This document shows, one piece after another, positions 1 through 8,691 of a stretch of DNA of 13,606 nt (position 1 is its first letter; the number at the start of each line of letters is the position of its first letter). Origin of the DNA: an uncultured Paenibacillaceae bacterium (GTDB taxonomy: Bacteria; Bacillota; Bacilli; Aneurinibacillales; Aneurinibacillaceae). Made by a program: the position numbers and the translations under genes. The DNA lies in the NCBI GenBank assembly GCA_946478845.1, contig CAMLDI010000065.1, forward strand, positions 1 to 13,606. The letters are read 5' to 3'. The notes under the pieces are model-generated. The model saw only the letters and a program-made list of their open reading frames with translations, did no database searches and was not told the origin of the DNA.

Positions 1-2
1 AG

Positions 3-296
3 AAAGAACGTTTAGAAAAATTCCTCGGTGGAATTAAGAATATGAAAGAGCTTCCTGATGCAATTTTTGTTATTGACCCACGTAAAGAACGCATTGCTGT
101 TGCAGAAGCTCGTAAATTGAACATCCCTCTTGTTGGGATTGTAGATACAAACTGTGACCCAGATGAAATCGACTATGTGATTCCTGGGAACGATGATGCA
201 ATCCGTGCCGTTAAATTATTAACTTCTAAAATGGCAGATGCTATTATTGAAGCAAATCAAGGCGGCATTGAAGAGCCTGTTGCTGCAGCTGAGTAA
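3..296 (+). CDS. rpsB: 30S ribosomal protein S2 (3' part only)
   Basis: This is the C-terminal 97 residues of ribosomal protein S2, a component of the 30S subunit that helps dock S1 and mRNA. The reading frame is open from the first bases of the window, so the true start lies upstream; the first in-frame ATG (42) is internal. Visible family hallmarks are the run ending FLGGIKNM, then [13 protein letters not shown], the segment [23 protein letters not shown] cut here as [10 protein letters not shown] and [10 protein letters not shown], and the tail [16 protein letters not shown]. The last residues (EEPVAAAE) are the usual acidic, variable end. It is followed by a hairpin and then tsf, the standard rpsB-tsf pairing. 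Identification is certain; only the 5' part is missing. Confidence 0.97.
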   Translation, partial: KERLEKFLGGIKNMKELPDAIFVIDPRKERIAVAEARKLNIPLVGIVDTNCDPDEIDYVIPGNDDAIRAVKLLTSKMADAIIEANQGGIEEPVAAAE

Positions 297-312
297 GAAC
301 CACTTGTAAAAG

Positions 313-369
313 AAAGGGTGGCTGGAGGGTTTGTGGACCTTTCTCCACCCTTTTGTTTCTATTTTTTTG
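313..369 (+). terminator. Hairpin with T-rich tract between rpsB and tsf
   Basis: A perfect 9-bp stem AAAGGGTGG (313-321) / CCACCCTTT (345-353) encloses a second small helix AGGGT (326-330) / ACCTT (337-341). A T-rich stretch follows (354-369, including seven consecutive T). This has the form of an intrinsic terminator. Since tsf lies directly downstream and is normally co-transcribed with rpsB, it probably works as a partial terminator that sets the S2 to EF-Ts ratio. That role is inference. Confidence 0.75.
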
Positions 370-428
370 TAATGAAACTTTCCTTAATTGGAAAATATAC
401 TAAAGATATAATTTAGGAGGGCTTTCTC

Positions 429-1319
429 ATGGCAATTACTGCAAGCATGGTAAAAGAATTGCGCGAAAAAACTGGCGCAGGCATGATGGACTGTAAAAAA
501 GCTTTACAAGAAGCAGATGGCGATATGGAAAAAGCCATTGATATTCTCCGTGAAAAAGGCATCGCAAAAGCTGCTAAGAAATCTGGCCGTGTAGCAGCTG
601 AAGGCCTTAGTATGGTTGTTGTAAATGGAAACGTAGCTTGTATCGTTGAAGTAAACAGCGAAACTGACTTCGTTGCTAAAAACGAAAACTTCCAGGCAAT
701 GGTTAAAGAAATTGCTGAGCACCTTATAAACCAACGTCCCGCTAACCTTGAAGAAGCTCTTGGCCAGGCGTTTAATGGCAATGGCCCAACTTTACAAGAA
801 TATATTAATGAAAAAATCGCTAAAATTGGTGAAAACTTAAGCCTTCGTCGTTTTGAAATCTTAGAAAAAGGCGATCAAGACGTATTCGGTTCTTACCTTC
901 ATATGGGTGGCCGTATTGGTGTAGTTGTTCAACTTGCCAATTCCTCTGATGAAGCATTGGCTAAAGACATTGCAATGCATGTTGCCGCTGCTAATCCTAA
1001 ATATATTAACCGTGATCAAGTAGATACTTCTGAACTTGAAAGAGAAAAAGAAGTATTGACTGCACAGGCACTTAACGAAGGAAAGCCTGCTAATATCGTT
1101 GAAAAAATGGTTACTGGCAGAATCAACAAATTCTACGAAGAAATTTGCCTTGTTGACCAGGCTTTCGTTAAAGATCCAGATAAAAAAGTTGGAAAACTTC
1201 TTAAAGATGCAAACGCAACTATTGCTGCCTTTACTCGTTTTGAAGTAGGGGAAGGCATTGAGAAAAAAGCAGATAACTTTGTTGAAGAAGTTATGGCTCA
1301 AGCAAAACAAAACATGTAA
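429..1319 (+). CDS. tsf: Translation elongation factor Ts (EF-Ts)
   Basis: EF-Ts is the cytoplasmic guanine-nucleotide exchange factor that releases GDP from EF-Tu so that it can rebind GTP. The 296-residue product is the usual Bacillus-type length. The N-terminal UBA-like module carries the signature [19 protein letters not shown] (8-26). The exchange motif TDFVAKN is at 79-85, with Asp80 and Phe81 in the positions known to disturb the EF-Tu Mg site. Later family blocks include [49 protein letters not shown] and [11 protein letters not shown]. The ATG is fixed by a strong AGGAGGG (415-421) seven bases upstream. It is preceded by the rpsB-tsf hairpin and followed by a very long hairpin, so it may form a partly separate expression unit from pyrH. 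Confidence 0.98.
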   Translation: MAITASMVKELREKTGAGMMDCKKALQEADGDMEKAIDILREKGIAKAAKKSGRVAAEGLSMVVVNGNVACIVEVNSETDFVAKNENFQAMVKEIAEHLINQRPANLEEALGQAFNGNGPTLQEYINEKIAKIGENLSLRRFEILEKGDQDVFGSYLHMGGRIGVVVQLANSSDEALAKDIAMHVAAANPKYINRDQVDTSELEREKEVLTAQALNEGKPANIVEKMVTGRINKFYEEICLVDQAFVKDPDKKVGKLLKDANATIAAFTRFEVGEGIEKKADNFVEEVMAQAKQNM

Positions 1320-1339
1320 GTTTCTGTGAATAAATATAG

Positions 1340-1386
1340 AAGTTTGTAAAATAGGGGACACATAGTGTTCCCTATTTTACAAACTT
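1340..1386 (+). terminator. Long (22-bp) hairpin between tsf and pyrH, probable terminator or processing site
   Basis: The left arm 1340-1361 pairs with the right arm 1365-1386 in 22 consecutive pairs. There is a single G-T wobble (1357/1369) and a three-base ATA loop. No T tract follows the full stem (next bases are GGGGTAAAATA). Within the stem, however, the apical GGGGACAC/GTGTTCCC helix (1354-1361/1365-1372) is followed by TATTTTAC, which could act as the U tract of a shorter terminator. Because the arms are A-rich on the left and T-rich on the right, the element could work in both directions. Its function as a terminator, an RNA stabiliser or an RNase III-type site is not settled by sequence. 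Confidence 0.7.
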
Positions 1387-1393
1387 GGGGTAA

Positions 1394-2173
<780 letters not shown>

Positions 2174-2179
2174 AATTGA

Positions 2180-2737
2180 ATGGCACAAACCAAACTAAAA
2201 GAAGCAGAAGAAAAAATGGAAAAAGCCATTGTTGCCTTGAAACGTGAATTTGTTACTATTCGGGCAGGTCGGGCCACACCAGCTATTCTTGATCGTGTTA
2301 CTATTGACTACTTTGGGTCACCTACTCCTGTTAATCAAGTAGCCAGTGTAACCTCTCCAGAACCACGTATGCTAGTGATTCAACCCTGGGATAAATCTTC
2401 TCTTTCTCTTATTGAGAAAGCCATTTTAAAAGCTGACTTAGGCCTCACGCCAACCAATGATGGTTCTGTTATTCGTCTCGTAATTCCTGCATTAACTCAG
2501 GAGCGACGTAAGGAACTTACGAAAATGGTGAAAAAATATGGGGAAGAAGCGAAAGTAGCCATTCGCAATATTCGCCGTGAAGCCAATGACGGGTTGAAAA
2601 AATTAGAAAAAGAAGGAACCATTACAGAAGATGAGATGAAACGGTTCCAGGATAAAGTACAAAAAAGCACAGATAAATACGTAAATTTAGTAGATAAAAC
2701 TGTTGCTGAAAAAGATAAAGAAATTATGGAAGTTTAA
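2180..2737 (+). CDS. frr: Ribosome recycling factor (RRF)
   Basis: RRF works with EF-G to split post-termination ribosomes into subunits. The 185-residue length is exact for the family. The tRNA-mimicking shape is reflected in a long-helix domain (about 1-30 and 105-185, rich in K/E/A) flanking the small beta domain (about 31-104, with [18 protein letters not shown] and LVIQPWD). The conserved motif [12 protein letters not shown] (126-137) holds Arg132, the position essential in E. coli RRF, and [15 protein letters not shown] (24-38) is also typical. The start ATG is 6 bases after the pyrH stop; its ribosome binding site (GGGAG, 2164-2168) lies inside the end of pyrH, about 11 bases upstream, implying translational coupling. 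A short GC hairpin follows the stop. Confidence 0.98.
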   Translation: MAQTKLKEAEEKMEKAIVALKREFVTIRAGRATPAILDRVTIDYFGSPTPVNQVASVTSPEPRMLVIQPWDKSSLSLIEKAILKADLGLTPTNDGSVIRLVIPALTQERRKELTKMVKKYGEEAKVAIRNIRREANDGLKKLEKEGTITEDEMKRFQDKVQKSTDKYVNLVDKTVAEKDKEIMEV

Positions 2738-2743
2738 GTTTGT

Positions 2744-2762
2744 GCCCCCTCTCATAGGGGGC
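2744..2762 (+). terminator. Short GC hairpin between frr and uppS (weak terminator or attenuator)
   Basis: GCCCCC (2744-2749) pairs perfectly with GGGGGC (2757-2762) across a seven-base loop. The following bases (TTATGACATTTGTT) are T-rich but interrupted, so termination would be inefficient. uppS begins 33 bases later and has no visible promoter, which suggests the hairpin only reduces read-through. Confidence 0.5.
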
Positions 2763-2782
2763 TTATGACATTTGTTACATAC

Positions 2783-2788
2783 GGGGGA
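2783..2788 (+). promoter_or_regulatory. Ribosome binding site deciding the uppS start
   Basis: GGGGGA sits six bases before the ATG at 2795. The earlier in-frame ATG at 2765 is only a few bases from the preceding hairpin arm and has no well-spaced site, so 2795 is preferred. Confidence 0.6.
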
Positions 2789-2794
2789 ACCTTT

Positions 2795-3568
2795 ATGCTT
2801 GAGAAGATTTCCAAATGGATGCAAAAAAGTGGAACAGCATCTCTCGACCAGTGGGGAATAGATCGTTCCCGTGTGCCAGCCCATGTAGCTATTATTATGG
2901 ATGGCAATGGTCGATGGGCAAAAAAACGGGGACTTCCCCGCGTAGCAGGCCATCAAGCTGGAATGAAAAAAGTAATTGAAATTACTCGTGCCGCTGATGA
3001 ACTTGGGGTGCAAGTCCTAACGTTATATGCATTTTCTACGGAAAACTGGAAACGGCCTCCGGAAGAAGTGGAGTTTCTAATGAAACTTCCCCAGGAGTTT
3101 CTCGGTTCTGAACTAGATGAGTTAATTGAAAAAAATATTCAAGTTCGTATGTTAGGCGATGAAAGCCAACTGCCAGCGTATACTATTAAAGCAGTCAAAA
3201 CAGCACAGGAAAAAACCAAGGATAATACGGGAATGGTTTTGAATTTTGCTCTCAATTACGGGAGTCGGGCTGAAATGATTGATGCAGTGAAACAGATTGC
3301 TATGGATTTTAAAAATCAACGCATTTCACTTGAAGATATTAATGAATCACTATTGGATTCCTATTTATTAACGAAAGAATATCCAGATCCAGATCTTTTA
3401 ATCCGAACCAGCGGGGAACTTCGTTTAAGTAATTTTATGCTGTGGCAATTGGCCTACAGTGAATTATTTTTTACTGACGTCTTATGGCCTGATTTTAAAC
3501 GTGAGAATTTTTATGAGGCAATTCGGGAATATCAGAATAGAAGCAGAAGATTTGGTGCTTTAAAATAG
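2795..3568 (+). CDS. uppS: Undecaprenyl diphosphate synthase (cis-prenyltransferase)
   Basis: This enzyme adds eight isopentenyl units in cis to farnesyl diphosphate to make undecaprenyl diphosphate, the lipid carrier for peptidoglycan and teichoic acid. It works at the inner face of the membrane. From ATG 2795 the product is 257 residues, close to the usual 250-260. The diagnostic block HVAIIMDGNGRWAKKRG (30-46) includes catalytic Asp36. LYAFSTENWKRP (77-88) and the C-terminal signature LLIRTSGELRLSNFMLWQ (201-218) bind diphosphate and allylic substrate. DVLWPDF (228-234) completes the family pattern. It is followed by cdsA after 29 bases. Dxr, two genes on, feeds the same isoprenoid supply. 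The longer frame from 2765 is possible but less likely. Confidence 0.97.
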   Translation: MLEKISKWMQKSGTASLDQWGIDRSRVPAHVAIIMDGNGRWAKKRGLPRVAGHQAGMKKVIEITRAADELGVQVLTLYAFSTENWKRPPEEVEFLMKLPQEFLGSELDELIEKNIQVRMLGDESQLPAYTIKAVKTAQEKTKDNTGMVLNFALNYGSRAEMIDAVKQIAMDFKNQRISLEDINESLLDSYLLTKEYPDPDLLIRTSGELRLSNFMLWQLAYSELFFTDVLWPDFKRENFYEAIREYQNRSRRFGALK

Positions 3569-3585
3569 CCAAGTTATGCATATAT

Positions 3586-3591
3586 GAGGTG
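3586..3591 (+). promoter_or_regulatory. Ribosome binding site deciding a TTG start for cdsA
   Basis: GAGGTG matches the anti-Shine-Dalgarno sequence and lies six bases before TTG 3598. The competing in-frame GTG at 3589 falls inside this site and would leave no usable site upstream. Confidence 0.65.
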
Positions 3592-3597
3592 GAAGGT

Positions 3598-4389
3598 TTG
3601 AAAAAACGGATTATCACAGGATTTCTAGGGGGAGCCTTAGTCCTACTCATTACTTATCTGGGTGGATACTGGTTTACAGCCCTTGTTTTTTTAATTGCAT
3701 CTTTGGCCTATTATGAATTAATCCGAATGAATCAAAGGAAATTTTTCGATTGGCCCGGGGTTGTCGGTATGGTTTTATTGTGGCTCATCCTATTTCCTAA
3801 TTTAATTTGGGATCAAGATTTTATCCGTGGGGATGTCATTTTTTTATTTATTTTTCTTTTTTTATTTTTAACTGTTGCATCCAAGAATCGCATAGAATAC
3901 AAACAAGCCGCTTACTTTTTCTTAAGTTCCATGTACCTGGGCATTGCCTTTCACTACCTTCTGGAAACCCGTTTAATTTATGGGTTTGGTGTTACCATGA
4001 CCATTATTGCAGGAATATGGGCAACCGATACAGGCGCCTTATTTTTCGGAAAGAAATTTGGAAAAAGAAAGCTATGGCCATCTATTAGCCCCAATAAGAC
4101 CATTGAAGGGTCCCTGGGTGGAGCACTGTTTGCAATTATCGTTGTTGTTGTAATAGCTTATTTTGCTAATATTACCCCTCTTCTTCCTTTATCTACTGCT
4201 ATTCTCGTTGGTTTGGTGATTGCAATCGGAGGACAAGTAGGGGATTTAATGGAATCAGCGGTGAAACGATCCCTACATGTAAAAGATTCAGGTGAAATTT
4301 TGCCTGGCCATGGAGGGATTTATGACCGTTTTGATAGTATGATTGTGGTCTTCCCAATCCTATACTTAGTACAATTGTTGTCACTATAA
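3598..4389 (+). CDS. cdsA: Phosphatidate cytidylyltransferase (CDP-diglyceride synthase)
   Basis: CdsA is a polytopic membrane enzyme that makes CDP-diacylglycerol from phosphatidic acid and CTP, the branch point to all major phospholipids. From TTG 3598 it is 263 residues and strongly hydrophobic, with about eight or nine membrane segments by eye (for example 9-22, 24-39, 53-68, 79-94, 108-122, 131-149, 175-191, 199-213, 247-262). The whole PROSITE-style signature is present at 220-246: SAVKRSLHVKD then LPGHGGIYDRFD. Other conserved parts are ATDTGALFFGKKFGKRK (142-158, Asp144) and SPNKTIEGSLGG (164-175). A GTG at 3589 would add three residues, but it overlaps the ribosome binding site. It lies between uppS and dxr in the usual Bacillus order, with small gaps suggesting one transcript. 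Confidence 0.96.
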   Translation: MKKRIITGFLGGALVLLITYLGGYWFTALVFLIASLAYYELIRMNQRKFFDWPGVVGMVLLWLILFPNLIWDQDFIRGDVIFLFIFLFLFLTVASKNRIEYKQAAYFFLSSMYLGIAFHYLLETRLIYGFGVTMTIIAGIWATDTGALFFGKKFGKRKLWPSISPNKTIEGSLGGALFAIIVVVVIAYFANITPLLPLSTAILVGLVIAIGGQVGDLMESAVKRSLHVKDSGEILPGHGGIYDRFDSMIVVFPILYLVQLLSL

Positions 4390-4418
4390 ATGTATAGGGC
4401 AACTAAGGTTGGTGGAAT

Positions 4419-5558
4419 ATGAAAAACATTTCTATTTTAGGTTCAACTGGTTCAATTGGGGTACAAACCTTAGACGTAATCCGTCAACATTCGGACCAAT
4501 TCCGTGTTGTTGCTTTAGCCGGTGGAACAAATTCAGATTTATTGGTGAAACAAGCATTAGAATTTAAGCCATCCATTGTTTCTGTAGGGAATGCATTCCT
4601 TGCCGAGAAAATTAGAATGGAGTTGCCTCCTGAAATTAAGGTATTATATGGACAAGAAGGATTGGTCGAAGTCGCTACTCACTACCAATGCGATTTTATG
4701 GTTTCTGCCATTGTTGGCAGTGCTGGTCTTTTGCCAACCCTCTCAGCTATTGAAGCGGGGAAATCCATCGGTCTGGCCAATAAAGAAACTCTTGTCACTG
4801 CAGGCCATATCGTGATGGAAAAAGCGAAAGAAAGAAATGTTTCTATCATACCTATAGATAGTGAACATTCCGCAATTTTTCAATGTTTAAACGGGGAGGA
4901 ATCCCTGGGGATAAAACGAATTATTATTACCGCTTCTGGTGGATCCTTCCGCGATTTGTCCCGGGAGCAATTAAAGGATGTTACCCCTCAACAGGCATTG
5001 AATCATCCCAACTGGAGCATGGGTTCTAAAATTACCATTGATTCAGCAACGATGATGAACAAGGGATTAGAAGTGATGGAAGCTCACTGGCTTTTCCAAT
5101 TGCCTTATGAACGCATTGATACGGTAATGCATAGGGAAAGTATTATTCATTCTATGGTAGAATTTGAAGACCGGGCTATTATGGCCCAATTGGGTACCCC
5201 AGATATGCGTATCCCTATTCAATATGCGTTAACTTATCCAAAGAGGTTGGCCTTACAAACTGAACCTCTAGATTTATTGAAAGTGGGCATTCTACATTTT
5301 GAACCTTTAAGTATGGAAAGGTATCCTTGTTTAGCTTATGCTTATGAGGCAGGAAGAAAGGGAGGGACCCTCCCGACGGTATTAAACGGGGCAAATGAAG
5401 TTGCTGTTGCCCGGTTCCTAAAAGGGGAAATTTCATTCTTAGGAATTGAACACGTTATCTCTTCTGTAATGGAAAAACATCAAGTCATTGACCAACCGGA
5501 TTTAGGTACAATTATAGAAGCAGATCAATGGGCGCGAGAAGTTGCATTGAAAATGTAA
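4419..5558 (+). CDS. dxr: 1-deoxy-D-xylulose 5-phosphate reductoisomerase
   Basis: Dxr converts DXP to 2-C-methyl-D-erythritol 4-phosphate with NADPH and a divalent metal. This is the committed step of the MEP isoprenoid pathway and the target of fosmidomycin. The product is 379 residues, normal for the family. The NADPH-binding N-terminus has [14 protein letters not shown] (8-21). [17 protein letters not shown] (99-115) and [11 protein letters not shown] (119-129) follow. The metal ligands are Asp147 and Glu149 in [14 protein letters not shown] (144-157) and Glu218 in [15 protein letters not shown] (212-226). The flexible substrate loop region [17 protein letters not shown] (196-212) is intact. 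The ATG is preceded by AAGGTTGGTGG, a somewhat irregular ribosome binding site. Its position next to uppS and cdsA links precursor supply with lipid carrier synthesis. Confidence 0.98.
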   Translation: MKNISILGSTGSIGVQTLDVIRQHSDQFRVVALAGGTNSDLLVKQALEFKPSIVSVGNAFLAEKIRMELPPEIKVLYGQEGLVEVATHYQCDFMVSAIVGSAGLLPTLSAIEAGKSIGLANKETLVTAGHIVMEKAKERNVSIIPIDSEHSAIFQCLNGEESLGIKRIIITASGGSFRDLSREQLKDVTPQQALNHPNWSMGSKITIDSATMMNKGLEVMEAHWLFQLPYERIDTVMHRESIIHSMVEFEDRAIMAQLGTPDMRIPIQYALTYPKRLALQTEPLDLLKVGILHFEPLSMERYPCLAYAYEAGRKGGTLPTVLNGANEVAVARFLKGEISFLGIEHVISSVMEKHQVIDQPDLGTIIEADQWAREVALKM

Positions 5559-5585
5559 CTTTATCAGTTGTCCAACTATAAAACT

Positions 5586-5603
5586 AAGAAAGGTGGTACC
5601 GCG
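5586..5603 (+). promoter_or_regulatory. rseP ribosome binding region, with T-box-like 14-mer
   Basis: AAGAAAGGTGG (5586-5596) is a very good Shine-Dalgarno sequence seven bases before TTG 5604. It decides that start over the TTG at 5568, which has no comparable site. Bases 5590-5603 also match the T-box core AGGGTGGTACCGCG at 13 of 14 positions, but no terminator or antiterminator partner is visible downstream. Confidence 0.6.
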
Positions 5604-6842
5604 TTGCAACAGGTTTTAGCCATAATTCTTGTGTTTGGTTTATTAGTTTCCTTTCACGAATTAGGGCATTTAATTATGGCCAAACGGGCAGGTATTCTTT
5701 GTCGGGAATTTGCTATAGGAATGGGACCCAAGCTCTTTTCTTTTGTTCGAGGGGAAACCCGGTACACGCTTCGTTTATTGCCCATTGGCGGCTTTGTTCG
5801 GATGGCTGGAGAAGATCCAGAAGTAGTGGAAATTCATCAAGGCCAGGATGCAGGTTTGATTTTTAATGAAGAAGGTCAAATTACCCGTTTGATTCTTTCT
5901 GACATTAGAAACCATCCTGATGCTTCAATTGTAACGGTAGAAAAAGCAGATCTTGAACATAAATTATATCTTGTTGCCAGACATGGGGATGAACTTGTTG
6001 AATACCCCATTCACCCTCAAGCATTTCTGTTTTATAAGAATCAAGAAATCCAGATTGCCCCTTTTAATCGCCAATTTGGAGGCAAAACAGTAGGACAACG
6101 GGCTGCGGCCATTTTTGCTGGTCCTTTTGCAAACTTTGTGCTTGCCTTTTTATTGTTAGTTACACTTGGGTTAGCCTACGGTGTACCTGTAGATAAACCC
6201 TATGTTGGGGAAATTATTGCCAGTGGTGCTGCTGAAGAAGCAGGATTAAAAGAAGGGGATCATATTTTATCCATTAACGGGACGACAATGAATTCCTGGA
6301 TGGATGTGGTGACTAAGATAAGCGAATCACCTGGGGAAAAATTGACCTTTATCATTGACCGGAATGGGGAACAATCCCAGGTTTTTATTACGCCTAAGCT
6401 TGAAAAAGATCGTGGGAAAATAGGTGTTTATCAACCTACTTCGCAAAATCCCGTTGGGGCATTGAAGTATGGATTAAAAACAACTTATGAATTTTCCCGT
6501 TTAATATACGATAGTTTAGTGAAGTTATTTACAGGAAAAGTGCCAGTAGAGGATCTTTCCGGTCCGGTTGGCATTTTCGATATGACTTATAAAGTTGCAG
6601 AAAATGGGTTAGCTATGTTGTTGCAATGGGCGGCAGCATTAAGCGTGAACCTGGGGATTGTCAATCTCCTTCCACTTCCTGCCTTGGATGGAGGACGTTT
6701 AGTCTTTATTGGGATTGAAGCGGTAAGGGGAAGGCCAGTGGACCCGCAAAAAGAAGGATTGGTCCATCTCCTCGGCTTTGCATTATTAATGTTGCTTATT
6801 TTAGTCGTTACATGGAATGACATACAGAAACTATTTTATTGA
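5604..6842 (+). CDS. rseP: Site-2-type intramembrane zinc metalloprotease (RseP/RasP)
   Basis: This is an integral membrane S2P protease. The Bacillus member (RasP) cleaves anti-sigma factors and remnant signal peptides within the membrane. From TTG 5604 it is 412 residues, similar to RasP. The first membrane segment carries the zinc motif HELGH (18-22). The third ligand is the Asp in NLLPLPALDGGR (354-365, Asp362). FAGPFANF (171-178) begins a further membrane segment. One PDZ domain spans about 199-268, with VGEIIASGAAEEAGLKEGD at 201-219. The C-terminal membrane segment is 387-403. A TTG at 5568 would add 12 mostly polar residues (Lys-rich) ahead of the first membrane segment; the ribosome binding site supports 5604. 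It is followed directly by proS, with no ispG between. Its substrates here cannot be told from the sequence. Confidence 0.95.
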   Translation: MQQVLAIILVFGLLVSFHELGHLIMAKRAGILCREFAIGMGPKLFSFVRGETRYTLRLLPIGGFVRMAGEDPEVVEIHQGQDAGLIFNEEGQITRLILSDIRNHPDASIVTVEKADLEHKLYLVARHGDELVEYPIHPQAFLFYKNQEIQIAPFNRQFGGKTVGQRAAAIFAGPFANFVLAFLLLVTLGLAYGVPVDKPYVGEIIASGAAEEAGLKEGDHILSINGTTMNSWMDVVTKISESPGEKLTFIIDRNGEQSQVFITPKLEKDRGKIGVYQPTSQNPVGALKYGLKTTYEFSRLIYDSLVKLFTGKVPVEDLSGPVGIFDMTYKVAENGLAMLLQWAAALSVNLGIVNLLPLPALDGGRLVFIGIEAVRGRPVDPQKEGLVHLLGFALLMLLILVVTWNDIQKLFY

Positions 6843-6869
6843 TAAAAACGGTGCATTGTGCGGTTTGCG

Positions 6870-6875
6870 GGAGGT
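6870..6875 (+). promoter_or_regulatory. proS ribosome binding site
   Basis: GGAGGT ends three bases before ATG 6879 and nine bases before TTG 6885. The spacing favours 6885, the codon type favours 6879, and GTG 6858 lies upstream of the site and is unlikely. Confidence 0.6.
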
Positions 6876-6878
6876 AGA

Positions 6879-8597
6879 ATGACGTTGAGACAAACAAAGA
6901 TGTTTCTTCCAACATTAAGGGAAGTGCCCTCAGAAGCGGAAATTATTAGCCATCAATTAATGGCTCGTTCCGGGATGATTCGGCAATTAGTGTCTGGAGT
7001 ATATACCTATATGCCATTAGGGCATCGGGTTCTCCGGAAGGTACAACAAATCGTGCGGGAGGAAATGGATCGGGCCGGTGCTCAGGAAATATCTATGCCA
7101 GCCATTCAACCTGCTGAATTATGGCAAGAAACAGGCCGTTGGGATGCTTATGGTCCAGAACTAATGCGTTTAAAAGACCGTCATCAACGTGATTTCGTGT
7201 TGGGTCCTACCCATGAAGAAGTAATAACAAGCCTTGTGCGGGATAACTTGAATTCCTATAAAAAGTTTCCTATTAATCTTTATCAAATCCAAACCAAGTT
7301 TCGTGATGAAGTCCGTCCTCGCTTCGGAGTCATTCGTGCCAGGGAATTTATTATGAAAGATGCCTATTCTATTGATACCACAAGGGAAGGCTTGGATCAG
7401 AGCTATGAGGATATGTACAATGCCTATAAAAGAATCTTTACACGGATTGGGTTGAATTTCCGTCCTGTAGAGGCTGATGCAGGGGCGATTGGGGGAAAAG
7501 GAACCCATGAGTTTATGGCTTTATCTGATATTGGCGAAGATACCATTGCATATTGTGATTCATGCGATTATGCAGCCAATTTAGAAAAAGCTGAAGTGAT
7601 ATTTAAACCTGCTAAAGGGATGCAACAAGAAGAAAAACCATTAGAAAAAGTACACACTCCAGGAATTAAAACCATTGAGCAACTTGTTGATTTCTTCGGA
7701 AAAGACGCTGCTTCTTTTCTTAAAGCAGTAGCATTTAATGTAGATGGACAACTTGTGATTGCTCTCCTTCGTGGGGACCATGAAATTAATGATGTAAAAT
7801 TAAAAAATATGTTTGATGCGAATGTGGTTTATATGGCCTCAGATGAAGAATTAATTGCCCATGGATTAACTGCCGGGTTTATTGGGCCTATCAATGTCTC
7901 TGCGAACGTTCAAGTGGTTGCAGATGTTGCTGTACAAAATATGGTGGATGTAATTTGTGGGGCAAATGAAGCCGATTATCATTTTGCCAATGTGAAGCCA
8001 GGACGCGACTTCCAAATCTCCCAAATGGGGGATCTTCGCAATATCCAAGAGGGGGATGAATGTCCTCGTTGTGGAGGCAAAATTTTATTTGCCCGGGGCA
8101 TTGAAGTGGGACATGTGTTCAAATTAGGTACCCGTTATAGCGAAAAAATGGGGGCGAAGTTCCTTGATGAAAACGGAAAGGAACAACCCATGATTATGGG
8201 CTGTTACGGTATTGGCATTTCTCGTGCAGTTGCTGCATCCGTGGAACAAAACCATGATGACAACGGAATTATCTGGCCATGGGCCATTGCACCTTTCCAC
8301 ATTCATGTGATTCCTGTCAATGTGAAAAACGATGAGCAACGCTTGTTGGCAGAGGAACTCTATGAACAATTGCAAAATGCAGGTTTTGAAGTACTTTTAG
8401 ATGATCGTCCTGAACGGGCCGGCGTTAAATTTAAGGATGCGGATTTAATCGGCATTCCTTTACGCGTGGTTGTAGGTGCAAAAGCGGCTGAAAAACAAGT
8501 AGAATGTAAAGTAAGAAAAACCGGGGAAGCCATGGATCTACAAGTCGATGATGTTCTTGCTTACTTAAAAGAAAAATCTGTTGAACTAGGCAGATAA
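6879..8597 (+). CDS. proS: Prolyl-tRNA synthetase (bacterial type, with editing domain)
   Basis: ProS charges tRNA-Pro with proline in the cytoplasm. From ATG 6879 it is 572 residues. It shows class II motif 1 (about 46-78), LGPTHEEV (108-115), motif 2 around [13 protein letters not shown] (138-150) and [10 protein letters not shown] (155-164), and motif 3 [18 protein letters not shown] (441-458). The large insertion at about 224-390 is the Ala-tRNA-Pro editing domain of the bacterial form, with Lys282 in SFLKAVAF. The anticodon-binding domain follows about residue 470. Two Cys pairs, CDSC (226-229) and CPRC (395-398), bracket the editing domain and could form a zinc site. As I recall it, B. 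subtilis ProS lacks them. TTG 6885 is a serious alternative start, because then [15 protein letters not shown] aligns end to end with the B. subtilis N-terminus. A clear terminator follows. Confidence 0.97.
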   Translation: MTLRQTKMFLPTLREVPSEAEIISHQLMARSGMIRQLVSGVYTYMPLGHRVLRKVQQIVREEMDRAGAQEISMPAIQPAELWQETGRWDAYGPELMRLKDRHQRDFVLGPTHEEVITSLVRDNLNSYKKFPINLYQIQTKFRDEVRPRFGVIRAREFIMKDAYSIDTTREGLDQSYEDMYNAYKRIFTRIGLNFRPVEADAGAIGGKGTHEFMALSDIGEDTIAYCDSCDYAANLEKAEVIFKPAKGMQQEEKPLEKVHTPGIKTIEQLVDFFGKDAASFLKAVAFNVDGQLVIALLRGDHEINDVKLKNMFDANVVYMASDEELIAHGLTAGFIGPINVSANVQVVADVAVQNMVDVICGANEADYHFANVKPGRDFQISQMGDLRNIQEGDECPRCGGKILFARGIEVGHVFKLGTRYSEKMGAKFLDENGKEQPMIMGCYGIGISRAVAASVEQNHDDNGIIWPWAIAPFHIHVIPVNVKNDEQRLLAEELYEQLQNAGFEVLLDDRPERAGVKFKDADLIGIPLRVVVGAKAAEKQVECKVRKTGEAMDLQVDDVLAYLKEKSVELGR

Positions 8598-8629
8598 GAA
8601 TAGCACAATGCCAATAAAATTTTTTATAG

Positions 8630-8669
8630 GTAGTACTCCGCATGTAAGGAGTACTACTATTTCTTTAAT
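8630..8669 (+). terminator. Intrinsic terminator after proS
   Basis: GTAGTACTCC (8630-8639) pairs perfectly with GGAGTACTAC (8648-8657) over an eight-base loop. The tract TATTTCTTTAATT follows. This is the best-formed terminator inside the cluster. polC starts 23 bases after the tract without an obvious promoter, so polC must be reached by read-through or from a promoter inside proS. Confidence 0.85.
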
Positions 8670-8691
8670 TAGATAGAGAGGTGGGGAAAAC

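Noticed and set aside
407..412. Perfect TATAAT just before tsf
   Set aside because: It has no acceptable -35 at 16-18 bases, and a transcript starting from it would begin inside the ribosome binding site (415-421).
413..781. 122-codon minus-strand frame over the start of tsf
   Set aside because: It is the complement of a strongly conserved coding region and has no family resemblance.
861..1361. 166-codon frame on the minus strand across tsf
   Set aside because: It lies antisense to a certain tsf gene, has no recognisable domain or ribosome binding site, and its Phe/Ser/Asn-rich composition is that expected from the complement of a Lys/Glu-rich gene.
3807..4088. 93-codon plus-strand frame inside cdsA in another phase
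   Set aside because: It is wholly nested in cdsA, whose membrane segments and signature are continuous, so there is no sign of a frameshift.
4390..4418. Small CAAC/GTTG repeat between cdsA and dxr
   Set aside because: Only four pairs with a four-base loop and no T tract; expected by chance.
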